Positions 34,759 to 43,467 of a stretch of DNA of 64,000 nucleotides are shown here, piece by piece. This stretch comes from an uncultured Flavonifractor sp. Its GTDB lineage: Bacteria > Bacillota > Clostridia > Oscillospirales > Oscillospiraceae. Within the stretch, counting starts at the first letter, position 1. Each line of letters opens with the position of its first letter. Under the pieces are notes generated by a model, which searched no databases, had not been told where the DNA came from, and saw nothing but the letters and a program-made list of their open reading frames with translations. The position numbers were made by a program, and so were the translations under genes. The stretch lies in the NCBI GenBank assembly GCA_947384055.1, contig CANDFO010000004.1, positions 1 through 64,000 on the forward strand. The letters run 5' to 3'.

Positions 34759-35902
34759 ATTCCTCCGTGGCGGGCAGGCCGTTCCACTCGTTGCCGTCGG
34801 AGCGGTAATAACTCCGCGTCACCGTGCCGTCGGTCTGTGTGTAGTCGATGACATAGACCTGCTCCGCCTCCACACCTGCGGGGTAGTTGTGATAGGGGAG
34901 CACATCCCCGGTTTTGGGGCAGTCTTTAAAGTCCGCATAGGCCCCCTCCAGCCGCCAGAAGGAGCGGGAAACAAAGTCGTCGCTGAAATGGGAGATATCC
35001 TGTTCCCCGAAATAGGAAGCCCGGTACTCCTTCCCGTTGACGGTGAGGATGTCCACCCGCCGGGGAACCTGGGTGAGGTCCACCGTTTGGATGGCGTCTC
35101 CATAGCGCTGGTACAGCTGTCCTGCCAGGGCGGGCACTTCGCCGGTGCCGTAATTCATTGCGTCGATGTCCGTATGAGCTCCGCCATAGATACCCATGAC
35201 AGATTCCCCCTCCAGCAGGTCAAACGCTCGGATAAAGTTCTCCGCCATGGTATTTTCCCGGTATGTGTCGTCCTGTCCGCTGTAGTATCGCGCCCCCTGT
35301 CCGCAGACCTCCTCCGCCAGCCGGTATGCCGCGCTGTCCTCCAGGCCGTTCTCCCGCAGATAGGACATGTACCGGGCCCCGGTGGTCCGGTACTGGTGGC
35401 CCACATCGGTGCCGTGAAAGACCGTTTCGGGGCACTGTTCCTTAATAGCCTGGAGAAATGCCTTGTTGTCCCCGTTCTGCGCGGCGCTTCCGGCCCAGTC
35501 CCGGTAGAGCTCGTCCAGTATAACGTCGTCCTCCGCCTGCATCCAGAGGTTGAGATATTCCGCCGTATAATAGGGGTACTCGATGAACAGGTGCCGCAGT
35601 CCCTGTCCGTAATACCCCTTCCACAGCTCCAGCTCGGTGGCATACAGCACCGGGTCCCCGTGCCACTCGCCGTACAGAAACACCTGGCCGCTCCCCTCCA
35701 CCGGGGCGGCTGTGATTGCCAGCGGGAGCACAGCGGGCGTCTCCGCCGGGGCCGTCTCGATGGGAGCGGTCTCCATGGGCGCCGTCACCACCGGGGCCGT
35801 CTCCGCAGGCGGGGGCGTGGGAGCGGCCGGGACCTCCCCGCCGGAGGCGCACCCGGCCAGCAGAGTCAGCAGCAAGACGGCCAAGCAAATATGTGTTTTC
35901 AT
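34745..35902 (-). CDS. Lipoprotein with a ChaN/EreA/Tiki-like domain
   Basis: The 385-residue protein starts MKTHICLAVLLLTLLAGCASGG, a lipobox with Cys at about 17. A proline/threonine/alanine-rich stalk runs to about residue 60. The main domain has GEWHGDP, FIEYPYYTAEYLNLW and VMGIYGGAHTD, with the paired Glu/His pattern of the EreA-ChaN-Tiki superfamily. Members include erythromycin esterases and metal-dependent peptidases, so a hydrolase role is plausible but unproven. AAAGGGTG is before the ATG. It would be anchored outside the membrane. Confidence 0.72.
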   Translation of the reverse strand: MKTHICLAVLLLTLLAGCASGGEVPAAPTPPPAETAPVVTAPMETAPIETAPAETPAVLPLAITAAPVEGSGQVFLYGEWHGDPVLYATELELWKGYYGQGLRHLFIEYPYYTAEYLNLWMQAEDDVILDELYRDWAGSAAQNGDNKAFLQAIKEQCPETVFHGTDVGHQYRTTGARYMSYLRENGLEDSAAYRLAEEVCGQGARYYSGQDDTYRENTMAENFIRAFDLLEGESVMGIYGGAHTDIDAMNYGTGEVPALAGQLYQRYGDAIQTVDLTQVPRRVDILTVNGKEYRASYFGEQDISHFSDDFVSRSFWRLEGAYADFKDCPKTGDVLPYHNYPAGVEAEQVYVIDYTQTDGTVTRSYYRSDGNEWNGLPATEEFTLP

Positions 35903-36121
35903 TTCATTCACCCTTTGGATCCGGCGCAAACCGCCGGATATTTTCACCCCAATTATAAGCTCTGCATCTGACATAGTCAAATAACCTGAAAAACAGCGCT
36001 GCCGTTTTTTCAAAGGAGACTTGCCCGCCTGGGTGTAACACACGCGATATTTGACGGTGAAGGCCGAGCGGGAGACCATTAAATCTGTTAAAAATCGAGC
36101 AGGTCCGGAGGAAAATTTTTG

Positions 36122-36150
36122 TTGCGTCTTTCGGCAAAGATGGCTATAAT
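36122..36150 (+). promoter_or_regulatory. Promoter of the CofE-like gene
   Basis: TTGCGT (36122-36127) and TATAAT (36145-36150) are 17 bp apart. The 280-bp gap 35903-36182 is the divergent region between this gene and the lipoprotein gene; nothing else is visible in it. Confidence 0.55.
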
Positions 36151-36182
36151 AATTCCATCCAAGACATAAAGAGGGTTTCAAT

Positions 36183-36884
36183 ATGGAATTTCACGCCAAC
36201 GAGGGAAAAAACGTCAATATCACGGTCAATGGCAGGACCTATGCCCGCCACGCCATTCAGACGCACTTCGTCCAGGTGGGCGAGAGCTATGTGGACCTGG
36301 TGGAGACGTACGTCAAGCCCCTGTACCAGCCGGGGGACCTGCTCTCCTCCAGCGAAAAGATCATCGGCCTGTGTCAAAAGCGGGTGGTCTACAAAAAGGA
36401 TATGAAGCTCAGCTGGCTGGCCAAATTTTTGTCCAGATTCGCCTCCCACTCTACCGCGGGCATCGGGGTGGACAGTCCGTGGAAGATGCAGTTTGCCATT
36501 GACCAGTGCGGAGCCCTTAAGGTGCTCTGGGCCGCCCTCTGCGCCGGGGTGGGCAAGCTCTTCGGAAAACGGGGCGTCTTTTACGACATGGTGGGCCAGG
36601 AGGTCTCCGGACTGGACGGCTTTTATGACCACGAGTTTGAGGAGTACGGACAGTTCGGCATCCGCCTTCCGGAGAATCCCGGCAAGGTCTGCGATGAGAT
36701 CGAGGCCGCCACAGGGGTGCAGGCCATGATTGTGGACGCCAACGACCTGAACATTGAAATTCTGGGCAAGGCGTCCTCCGTGACCCTGGACGACGAGACT
36801 CTCAAGGGACTGATCCGGGACAATCCGGCGGGCCAGTCCCGGGAGCTCACACCTTTCATCCTCATCCGCCCCCTGGAGGAGTGA
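36183..36884 (+). CDS. F420-0:gamma-glutamyl ligase-like (CofE family) protein
   Basis: The 233-residue protein resembles the Firmicutes branch of the CofE family. It shows YARHAIQTHFVQVGESY, SSSEKIIGLCQKRVV and IVDANDLNIEILGKAS. True CofE adds glutamate to coenzyme F420, but organisms of this kind do not usually make F420, and no cof/fbi genes are nearby. The substrate is therefore probably different. It is followed 130 bp later by a phosphate acyltransferase gene in the same direction. Confidence 0.78.
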   Translation: MEFHANEGKNVNITVNGRTYARHAIQTHFVQVGESYVDLVETYVKPLYQPGDLLSSSEKIIGLCQKRVVYKKDMKLSWLAKFLSRFASHSTAGIGVDSPWKMQFAIDQCGALKVLWAALCAGVGKLFGKRGVFYDMVGQEVSGLDGFYDHEFEEYGQFGIRLPENPGKVCDEIEAATGVQAMIVDANDLNIEILGKASSVTLDDETLKGLIRDNPAGQSRELTPFILIRPLEE

Positions 36885-37017
36885 GGTCTTCCCTTCGCAG
36901 GTTTCTGTACAGATTTCCCAAAAGCATCTTGTATTCTCAGACCAGGTCCGGTATAATGGTGATAAGCAGGCCGCAGTTATGCGGATATAGAGCAGATTTA
37001 TGAAAAGAGGCGGAAGT

Positions 37018-37956
37018 ATGGAACTGAAGAATTTTGATAATATCATCAGCCGTGTGCCCAAGCTGTCAGCCCCCCTGCGGGTAGTGCTGGCGGGCTCCGA
37101 CGGGGAGAACATGCTCCAGGGGCTGTTCCAGGCCCAGCAGGAGGGGTTTGTACAGCCGGTGCTGGTGGGCGACCGGGCCCGTACCATGGTGCAGCTGGAG
37201 AAGCTGGGCCTGGAGAACGAGCCCTACACCATGGTGGACACCCCGCCGGGGCACAGCGTTGCCCACGCCGCCCTGGATATCATCAAGTGCGGAGAGGGCG
37301 ATATCCTCATGCGGGGCAATATGCCCACCCGCGATTTCCTGATGCCCGTGCTGGACCGGAGAAACGGCCTGCGCACCGAGCGTATTATGAGCCATGTCTC
37401 CCTGGCCTCCATTCCCGAGTACCCCAAGCTGCTGGCCCTGTCGGACATGACGGTAATCATCAACCCCAACCCCAGCCAGAAGCGGGCCATTATCAAGAAT
37501 ACCGCCGACGCCCTGAAAGCCTTCGGCTATGAGAATCCCAAGCTGGCGCTGATGGCGCTGGTGGAAAACGTAAACTTCAACATGCCCGACACCATTGAGG
37601 CTCAGCGCCTCATGGCGGAGCAGCAGCGCAAGCCCTTTGCCGACTGCGAGCTGTGGGGCCCCATCGCCTATGACCTGATTATCAGCAAAGAGGCCTGCCG
37701 CCTGAAGCACTACGACTGCCCCTGGGCCGGCGGCGGCTTTGACGGCATCATTGCCCAGAATCTGCTCTCCGCCAACACCCTCATCAAGAGCTGGCTCATC
37801 CACGCCCATGCCGTAACCTGCGGCGCGGTAGTGGGCGCCCGGGTGCCCATCGCCCTGACCTCCCGCAGCGCCGCCGCCGAAGAGAGCTTCCTCTCCCTGG
37901 TATTCTGCGCCGTGCTCAATGAGTGGCGCAAGACCCAGCGGCACAGCGAGACCTGA
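37018..37956 (+). CDS. Phosphate acetyl/butyryl-transferase family enzyme
   Basis: The 312-residue protein belongs to the PTA/PTB fold, with MELKNFDNIISRVPKLSAPLRVVLAGSDGENML, ILMRGNMPTRDFLMPVLD and WAGGGFDGIIAQNLLSAN. It would exchange CoA for phosphate on an acyl group such as butyryl or acetyl. Ptb normally pairs with a butyrate kinase gene (buk), but none follows here; a strong hairpin (37989-38031) ends the unit. The ATG at 37018 is used, with an earlier in-frame ATG at 37000 possible. It may act with a distant kinase. Confidence 0.82.
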   Translation: MELKNFDNIISRVPKLSAPLRVVLAGSDGENMLQGLFQAQQEGFVQPVLVGDRARTMVQLEKLGLENEPYTMVDTPPGHSVAHAALDIIKCGEGDILMRGNMPTRDFLMPVLDRRNGLRTERIMSHVSLASIPEYPKLLALSDMTVIINPNPSQKRAIIKNTADALKAFGYENPKLALMALVENVNFNMPDTIEAQRLMAEQQRKPFADCELWGPIAYDLIISKEACRLKHYDCPWAGGGFDGIIAQNLLSANTLIKSWLIHAHAVTCGAVVGARVPIALTSRSAAAEESFLSLVFCAVLNEWRKTQRHSET

Positions 37957-37988
37957 GTCTCTGCACGTATATAACAGCCTTTCTGACA

Positions 37989-38031
37989 GACGGAAGCGGT
38001 CTCTGCCCCAAGGACAGAGACCGCTTCCGTC
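37989..38031. terminator. Bidirectional terminator hairpin
   Basis: A 17-bp stem (GACGGAAGCGGTCTCTG, 37989-38005, with 38015-38031) separates the convergent phosphate acyltransferase and PTS-IIC-like genes. The T content of the tails is low. Confidence 0.7.
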
Positions 38032-38036
38032 TACAA

Positions 38037-39125
38037 TTATTGCAAAGTCAGGTCGCCCTCCTTGATCCACCCCAGCTTCCGGCAGCCCAGCCCAATGGCC
38101 CAGCACAGCACAGCAGGCAGAACAAAGGAGATAAGAATCAGGCCCGCCCAGTCAAAGGGTGTGACTGCGGCCTTAACACCGGCAGATACGTCGCTGACCC
38201 AGCCGGACCACACCCCGATCTGCCCCACCAGTCCGCAGGTGCCCATGCCGGAGGCCACTCCACCGGAGGGATCGTTCATCTCCAAATGGAACAGGCAGGT
38301 GGCCAGAGGACCGGTGATCGCCGAGGTGAGAATGGGCGGAATCCAGATGCGGGGATTCTTGATGATATTGCCCATCTGGAGCATGGAGGTGCCGATGCCC
38401 TGGCTGACCAGTCCGCCCCAGCGGTTTTCCCGAAAGGACATCACCGCGAAGCCCACCATGTTGGCGCAGCAGCCGGCCACAGCCGCGCCCCCCGCCAGAC
38501 CGGTAAGGCCGATGGCCGCACAGATGGCCGCCGAGGAGATGGGGAGCGTCAGGGCCATTCCCACCACCACCGATACCAGGATCCCCATCCAGAAGGGCTG
38601 GAGCACGGTGGCCCAGCGGACGAAATCCCCCACGGCGGCAGCGGCGGTGCCGATGGCCGGTGCCCACCACGCGGACAGCCCTACGCCGGCCAGAATCGTC
38701 ACCAGCGGCGTGACCAGAATATCCACCTTCGTCTCCTTGGAGACCAGCTTTCCCAGCTCGGCGGCAATAACGGCGATGAACAGCACCGCCAGCGGTCCAC
38801 CTGCTCCCTTTCCGCCGTCCAGCGTGACGCTGCCCAGGGCGTTGGCGGAATAGCCCACCGTAACCAGGGAGAAGAGCACCAGGGGCGGAGCCTGCAGCGC
38901 GTATCCGATCGCCACGGCCATGGCAGGACCGCACATGGCGGAGGCGTAGCCGCCCACCGCGGACAGAGCCGTCAGCCCCAGCTGCTTGCCCAGGGCGTCC
39001 AGAATGGTGCCGATAAGCAGGGAGGCAAAGAGCCCCTGGGCCATGGCGCCCAGCGCGTCGATGCCATAGCGCCTGGCGGAGATCACAACGTTTTTGCGCC
39101 GGAGAAATGTCTGAATGCGTTCCAT
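38037..39125 (-). CDS. PTS-IIC-like membrane protein (PfoR/COG3641 type)
   Basis: The 362-residue protein has about ten hydrophobic segments and the family pattern NVVISARRYGIDALGAMAQGLFASLLIGTIL near its start, and LEMNDPSGGVASGMGTCGLVGQ near its end. It is a lone IIC-type permease without IIA or IIB. The family is named from PfoR of Clostridium perfringens, once linked to toxin control, but real transport substrates are unknown. Expression is under a promoter fused to a 40-bp perfect palindrome, which implies tight repression. Confidence 0.85.
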   Translation of the reverse strand: MERIQTFLRRKNVVISARRYGIDALGAMAQGLFASLLIGTILDALGKQLGLTALSAVGGYASAMCGPAMAVAIGYALQAPPLVLFSLVTVGYSANALGSVTLDGGKGAGGPLAVLFIAVIAAELGKLVSKETKVDILVTPLVTILAGVGLSAWWAPAIGTAAAAVGDFVRWATVLQPFWMGILVSVVVGMALTLPISSAAICAAIGLTGLAGGAAVAGCCANMVGFAVMSFRENRWGGLVSQGIGTSMLQMGNIIKNPRIWIPPILTSAITGPLATCLFHLEMNDPSGGVASGMGTCGLVGQIGVWSGWVSDVSAGVKAAVTPFDWAGLILISFVLPAVLCWAIGLGCRKLGWIKEGDLTLQ

Positions 39126-39167
39126 GCACAGTCCTCTTTTCTCTATGTAATTCGCTGTCTATATGCG

Positions 39168-39207
39168 ATAGGGCATTACAGGTGTCATGACACCTGTAAT
39201 GCCCTAT
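39168..39207 (-). promoter_or_regulatory. 40-bp perfect palindromic operator
   Basis: Both arms are exact (ATAGGGCATTACAGGTGTCA and its complement). The palindrome starts inside the -10 box and covers the transcription start of the PTS-IIC-like gene, so a bound dimer would block initiation. In RNA it could also form a 5' hairpin. The regulator is unknown; the inner GGTGTC/GACACC arms resemble sites of small-molecule repressors such as NiaR, an untested idea. Confidence 0.7.
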
Positions 39208-39233
39208 TATAAAGGTCAGCCGAAAATTGTCAA
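39206..39233 (-). promoter_or_regulatory. Promoter of the PTS-IIC-like gene
   Basis: On the minus strand TTGACA (39233-39228) and TATAAT (39211-39206), both perfect consensus boxes, are 16 bp apart. A promoter this strong needs a repressor, which fits the palindrome beside it. Confidence 0.75.
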
Positions 39234-39264
39234 TGGTCGTTCTGCACAAAAGGGGGGCAGGCTC

Positions 39265-39831
39265 TCAATAGGTATGGGTGCACAGTTCCTGGATTTTGGC
39301 CTGGAGCTCCTTCAGGTCCTCAAAGGTTTCCGGGCGCTTGCGGGGGTCCCGCAGCAGTGCGGAGGGATGGTAAATGGCGGTCATCTGTACCCCCGCCTTC
39401 TCCACCCAGTGGCCGTGCTCCCGGGTGATCTTAAAGTCCTCCCGGATGAGCTTAATGGCGGAGATACGCCCCAGACATACAATTATTTTGGGCTGGAGCA
39501 GGGCGACCTGGTTGCGCAGATAGCCGATGCAGGCCTCCTGCTCCACATTCAGGGGGTCCCGGTTCTGGGGCGGGCGGCATTTGACCATATTTCCGATAAA
39601 GACCTTCTCCCGGCTCAAGTCGATCATGGCCAGCATATCGTCCAAAAATTTCCCCGCCCGGCCCACAAAGGGACGGCCGGTCAGGTCCTCCTGCTCGCCG
39701 GGGCCTTCGCCGATGAACATGACCTCCGCATTCCGTGGGCCCTCTCCAAAGACCACGTTGTGCCGGGTTTCGGCCAGACCACATTTTTGACAGCTCATAC
39801 ACTCCGCGTACAGGGCGTCCCAATCCAGCAT
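39265..39831 (-). CDS. Family 4 uracil-DNA glycosylase with [4Fe-4S] cluster
   Basis: The 188-residue enzyme removes uracil from DNA. The catalytic loop [20 protein letters not shown] and the second loop [13 protein letters not shown] are typical of family 4. Cluster cysteines are visible at CMSCQKC near the start, at KC of the middle loop and at [18 protein letters not shown] is the DNA-binding motif. GAGGTGA precedes the ATG at 39831. It follows a 46-residue membrane protein gene with one base between. Confidence 0.93.
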   Translation of the reverse strand: MLDWDALYAECMSCQKCGLAETRHNVVFGEGPRNAEVMFIGEGPGEQEDLTGRPFVGRAGKFLDDMLAMIDLSREKVFIGNMVKCRPPQNRDPLNVEQEACIGYLRNQVALLQPKIIVCLGRISAIKLIREDFKITREHGHWVEKAGVQMTAIYHPSALLRDPRKRPETFEDLKELQAKIQELCTHTY

Positions 39832-39832
39832 A

Positions 39833-39973
39833 TTACTCACCTCGTTTTTCTTTCCGCTGTTCCAGTTCCTTGCAGGCATCCAAAATGCCCTGTTTCACGG
39901 CGGAACGGATGATCCGGTAAAACGCGTAAAGCAGAAGCAGAATAAAAAGCCCCCATGCGATGACATATTCCAT
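39833..39973 (-). CDS. 46-residue single-pass membrane protein
   Basis: The protein MEYVIAWGLFILLLLYAFYR... has one transmembrane helix (about 4-22) and a charged cytoplasmic tail ending EQRKEKRGE. GGGAGGAATTCGG precedes the ATG. Its TAA ends one base before the uracil-DNA glycosylase start codon, and its last codons contain the ribosome site of that gene, so the two are coupled. Function unknown. The region 39974-40054 is only the spacer to the divergent T-box. Confidence 0.7.
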   Translation of the reverse strand: MEYVIAWGLFILLLLYAFYRIIRSAVKQGILDACKELEQRKEKRGE

Positions 39974-40054
39974 CCGAATTCCTCCCGCCGCTTTTTGACA
40001 TTGTACCACAGGGTGCATGGAAATACAACGGGGAGATTCTGTACAAAATGACGG

Positions 40055-40083
40055 TTGACTTTTTTGGAAGAAACGCATATACT
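40055..40083 (+). promoter_or_regulatory. Promoter of the aspS-gatCAB operon
   Basis: TTGACT (40055-40060) and TATACT (40078-40083) are 17 bp apart. It leads straight into the T-box leader. Confidence 0.7.
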
Positions 40084-40089
40084 GCTTGC

Positions 40090-40346
40090 ATCAAAGGCAA
40101 TGAGGAAGACCGCCCCCTGTGAGGGCCGCCAGAGAATCCGGGCCACCGACTGAGAGCCCGGTCCGGCAGGATGGGGAGGCGCAACACTTCTGAGCCGGCG
40201 CCCCGAGCCCTGCTTTCAGGGGGTAGGCGCGCACGTCCTCCGCGTTAAGGAGTTCCGAGTGGTCGTGCCGGAGGGCGCGGCAAGTACGGGTGGTACCGCG
40301 GAGTTTTCCGTCCCGAGGCTGTTTTTGCAGCTTCGGGATTTTTTGC
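40090..40346 (+). promoter_or_regulatory. T-box riboswitch (tRNA Asp or Asn sensing)
   Basis: The leader contains the conserved T-box TGGTACCGCGG at 40291-40301. It is followed by an intrinsic terminator (TCCCGAGGCT...AGCTTCGGGA then T6, 40311-40346). Upstream lie a stem I-like region (about 40100-40175) and a stem III-like hairpin (about 40220-40275). Uncharged tRNA binding would open the terminator. A candidate specifier GAC lies in the stem I region near 40155, but the choice between Asp (GAC) and Asn (AAC) codons is uncertain by eye. Confidence 0.88.
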
Positions 40347-40377
40347 ATTCATTTTTAGGAGAAAGGTGTGACAGGCA

Positions 40378-41691
40378 ATGGAGTTGATCAGAGCGGCGGA
40401 GCGTCAAACGCTTACCATGGCGGAGCTGAGGGAGGGGGCCCGGAACAACCAGGCCGTCACCCTGAGAGGAATGGTCCACGCGGTACGGGACATGGGGGGC
40501 GTGACCTTCCTCACCCTGCGCACCCGGGCAGGCGTAGTCCAGTGCGTCTGGGAAACGGAGGAGGACGGCATCACCGGGGAGTGCGCCCTGGAGGTCTCCG
40601 GCATCCTCCGGCTGGAGGGGCGGGCCCCCGGCGGATTTGAGCTGGCCGTCGATAGGGCGGCTGTGCTCTCCCGCCCAGCGGCCCCCCTGCCGGTGCCCCT
40701 GTCCAAAGGACGCCGGCATCTGAATCTGGACACGGAGCTGGGCCTGCGGCCGGTGGTGCTCCGCGCCCCGGAGGAGCAGGCGGTGTTCCGCCTTCAGGCG
40801 GGCATTGCCCGCGCCTTCCGGGAATATCTCCAGGACCGGGGCTTTACCGAAATCCACACCCCCAAAATTGTCCACGCCGGGGCGGAGGGGGGCTCCAACA
40901 TCTTCCGGCTGGACTACTTCGGCCGCAAGGCGTTTCTGGCCCAGTCCCCCCAGTTTTACAAGCAGACCATGGTGGGGGCTTTTGAGCGGGTCTTTGAGGT
41001 GGCCCCGGTGTTTCGGGCCGAGAAGCACGCCACCCCCCGCCATCTGAACGAGTACACCTCCATGGATTTCGAGATGGGGTTTATCGACAGCTTTTACGAC
41101 GTGATGGAGATGGAGGCCGGATTTCTCCGGGCTATGACGGAGCTGCTGGGCGGCGAGTACGCCGGCGAGCTGGAGCTGCTGGGGGCCGAGCTTCCCCCGG
41201 TGGAGGAGATTCCGGCGGTGCGCTTTGACGAGGCCAAGCGCCTGGCGGCGGAGAAATACGGCTACCGGATCCGGGACCCCTACGACCTGGAGCCCGAGGA
41301 GGAACAGGCCATCGGCCGCTACGCCAAAGAGGAGTGGGGGGCAGACTTTGTCTTTGTGACCCACTACCCCAGCAAAAAGCGCCCCTTCTATGCCATGGAC
41401 GACCCGGCGGACCCCCGGTATACCCTCTCCTTTGACCTGCTCTTCCGGGGGATGGAAGTGACCACCGGAGGCCAGCGGGTCCATGACTACGCCGCCCAGG
41501 TGGAGAAAATGGAGAAGCGGGGGATGCACCCGGAGGAGTTCACGCACTATCTGATGATTTTTAAACACGGCATGCCGCCTCACGGGGGACTGGGCATCGG
41601 CCTGGAGCGGCTGACCATGAAGCTGTGCGGCCTGGACAATGTACGGCGGGCCTGCCTGTTCCCCAGAGACCTGACCCGGCTGGAGCCGTAA
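40378..41691 (+). CDS. aspS: Aspartate--tRNA(Asp/Asn) ligase, archaeal-type non-discriminating
   Basis: The 437-residue class II synthetase has the short archaeal-type layout. An OB-fold anticodon domain covers about 20-105 and the catalytic core follows. Motif 2 is in VFRAEKHATPRHLNEYTSMDFEMGF and motif 3 in GGLGIGLERLTMKLCGL. There is no GAD insertion of bacterial AspRS. Being first in an operon with gatCAB shows that it charges tRNA(Asn) with Asp for amidation. It starts about 30 bases after the T-box terminator. Confidence 0.94.
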   Translation: MELIRAAERQTLTMAELREGARNNQAVTLRGMVHAVRDMGGVTFLTLRTRAGVVQCVWETEEDGITGECALEVSGILRLEGRAPGGFELAVDRAAVLSRPAAPLPVPLSKGRRHLNLDTELGLRPVVLRAPEEQAVFRLQAGIARAFREYLQDRGFTEIHTPKIVHAGAEGGSNIFRLDYFGRKAFLAQSPQFYKQTMVGAFERVFEVAPVFRAEKHATPRHLNEYTSMDFEMGFIDSFYDVMEMEAGFLRAMTELLGGEYAGELELLGAELPPVEEIPAVRFDEAKRLAAEKYGYRIRDPYDLEPEEEQAIGRYAKEEWGADFVFVTHYPSKKRPFYAMDDPADPRYTLSFDLLFRGMEVTTGGQRVHDYAAQVEKMEKRGMHPEEFTHYLMIFKHGMPPHGGLGIGLERLTMKLCGLDNVRRACLFPRDLTRLEP

Positions 41692-41706
41692 GGAGGAGGA
41701 AGCGTC

Positions 41707-41994
41707 ATGAAGATTACAGAGGAAATGGTGGACTATATCTCGGTTCTCTCCCGGCTGAGCCTGCCGGAGGAGGAAAAAGCCGCTGTGACGGCGGAGCTGG
41801 AGAAAATTTTGCAGTATATGGACCGGCTGGAGAGCCTGGATACCGCAGGCGTGGAGCCCATGAGCCATGTAATCCCCCTGGACAACGTTATGCGGGAGGA
41901 CAGTGTGCTCCCCTCCCAGGACCGGGACGAGCTGCTGGCGGGGGCTCCGGTCCCCGATGAGGCGGCCTTCCTGGTGCCCAGGACCGTGGAATAG
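41707..41994 (+). CDS. gatC: Aspartyl/glutamyl-tRNA amidotransferase subunit C
   Basis: The 95-residue subunit holds GatA and GatB together in the tRNA-dependent amidotransferase. It shows the family pattern VDYISVLSRLSLPEEEKAAVTAELEKILQYMDRL and VEPMSHVIPLDNVMREDSV. It starts 15 bases after aspS behind AAGGAGGA and ends nine bases before gatA. Confidence 0.96.
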   Translation: MKITEEMVDYISVLSRLSLPEEEKAAVTAELEKILQYMDRLESLDTAGVEPMSHVIPLDNVMREDSVLPSQDRDELLAGAPVPDEAAFLVPRTVE

Positions 41995-42003
41995 GAGGCC
42001 GAT

Positions 42004-43467
42004 ATGGAATTGACAAAACTTACCGCCCTGGAGCTGGGGACGGCCATTCGGAGGGGAGAAATCTCCCCGGAGGAGGCGGTCCGGTCGGGGCTGAAGGCGG
42101 TCTCCGCCCGGGACGGCGCGCTGAACAGTTTTATCACCCTGACCGGGGAGACGGCTCTGGAACAGGCCCGGAGAATGCGTCCCGGCGCGGACGCCGGGGA
42201 GAGCCCCCTGTACGGCGTACCTATGGGCTTTAAGGACAATATCTGTACAAAAGGTGTCCGAACCTCCTGCGCCTCCAAAATTCTGGGGGACTTCACCCCC
42301 CCATACAGCGCCGCCGCGGTGGAGCGGCTGACGGCGGCGGGTGCCCTCTCTCTGGGGAAGCTGAACATGGATGAGTTCGCCATGGGCTCTACCTCCGAGA
42401 CCTCCTGTTTCGGCCCGGTGAAAAACCCCTGGGACCCCGGCCGGGTTCCGGGGGGCTCCTCCGGCGGGGCCGCCGCCGCCGTCGCCGCCGGAGAGGTCTG
42501 GTACGCCCTGGGCTCCGACACCGGCGGCTCCATCCGCCAGCCCGCCGCCTATTGCGGCGTCACCGGCATGAAACCCACCTACGGCACGGTTTCCCGGTAT
42601 GGGCTCATCGCCTACGCCTCCTCCCTGGACCAGCTGGGGCCTGTCGCCCGGTCCGCCGCGGACTGCGCCGCCGTCCTGGATATCATCGCCGGACGGGACC
42701 GCCGGGACAGCACCTGCCTGGAGACTGCGGCGGGCTTCCTCTCCGGCCTCACCGGAGACCTGCGTGGGAAACGCGTGGGTCTGCCGGTCCAGTGCTTCGG
42801 CGAGGGGCTGGACGGAGCGGTCCGCGCGGCGGTGCTGGCGGCGGCGGAGGTCCTCAAAAGCCGGGGGGCCCTGGTGGAGGAGTTCTCCCTGCCCATGCTG
42901 GACTACGGCGTGCCCGCCTACTATATTATTGCCAGCGCGGAGGCCTCCTCCAACCTGTCCCGGTTCGACGGGGTCAAATACGGCTGGCGGGCGGAGGGCT
43001 GCCGGGATTTGACCGAGCTCTACACCAGGACCCGCACTCAGGGCTTTGGGACGGAGGTCAAGCGGCGGATTCTGTTGGGGACCTTTGTGCTCTCCGCCGG
43101 GTATTACGACGCCTACTATAAAAAAGCTCTCCAGGTAAGGGCGCTGATTAAAGCGGCCTTTGACGGGGCGTTCCGGAGCTACGACCTGCTGCTCACCCCC
43201 GTGACTCCCGCCTCCGCCCCCAGGCTGGGGGAGAGCCTTTCCGACCCCCTGCAGATGTACCTCAGCGATATCTACACCGTGCCGGTGAATCTGGCGGGCC
43301 TGCCGGGGCTGTCCATGCCCTGCGGTTTTGACGGTCAGGGCATGCCCATCGGCGCACAGCTGATCGGTCCCCTGCGGGGGGACCTGGCGGTGCTGGACGC
43401 CGCCCACGCCTTCCAGCTGGAGACCGATTACCACCGGCAGACACCGAGAGGAGGGGACACGCCGTGA
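42004..43467 (+). CDS. gatA: Aspartyl/glutamyl-tRNA amidotransferase subunit A
   Basis: GatA frees ammonia from glutamine for the amidation step. The 487-residue amidase-signature protein has the catalytic Lys in GVPMGFKDNI. Its Gly/Ser-rich motif is PGGSSGGAAAAVAAGEVWYALGSDTGGSIRQPA, which holds the cis-Ser and the Ser nucleophile. It overlaps gatB by four bases (GTGA), so all three subunits are made together. Confidence 0.97.
   Translation: MELTKLTALELGTAIRRGEISPEEAVRSGLKAVSARDGALNSFITLTGETALEQARRMRPGADAGESPLYGVPMGFKDNICTKGVRTSCASKILGDFTPPYSAAAVERLTAAGALSLGKLNMDEFAMGSTSETSCFGPVKNPWDPGRVPGGSSGGAAAAVAAGEVWYALGSDTGGSIRQPAAYCGVTGMKPTYGTVSRYGLIAYASSLDQLGPVARSAADCAAVLDIIAGRDRRDSTCLETAAGFLSGLTGDLRGKRVGLPVQCFGEGLDGAVRAAVLAAAEVLKSRGALVEEFSLPMLDYGVPAYYIIASAEASSNLSRFDGVKYGWRAEGCRDLTELYTRTRTQGFGTEVKRRILLGTFVLSAGYYDAYYKKALQVRALIKAAFDGAFRSYDLLLTPVTPASAPRLGESLSDPLQMYLSDIYTVPVNLAGLPGLSMPCGFDGQGMPIGAQLIGPLRGDLAVLDAAHAFQLETDYHRQTPRGGDTP

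Noticed and set aside
34595..35971. A 458-codon plus-strand frame opposite the lipoprotein gene
   Set aside because: The minus-strand lipoprotein has a lipobox, ribosome site and domain motifs; the plus frame has none.
37066..38106. A 346-codon minus-strand frame opposite the phosphate acyltransferase
   Set aside because: It is antisense to a clear enzyme and passes through the bidirectional terminator.
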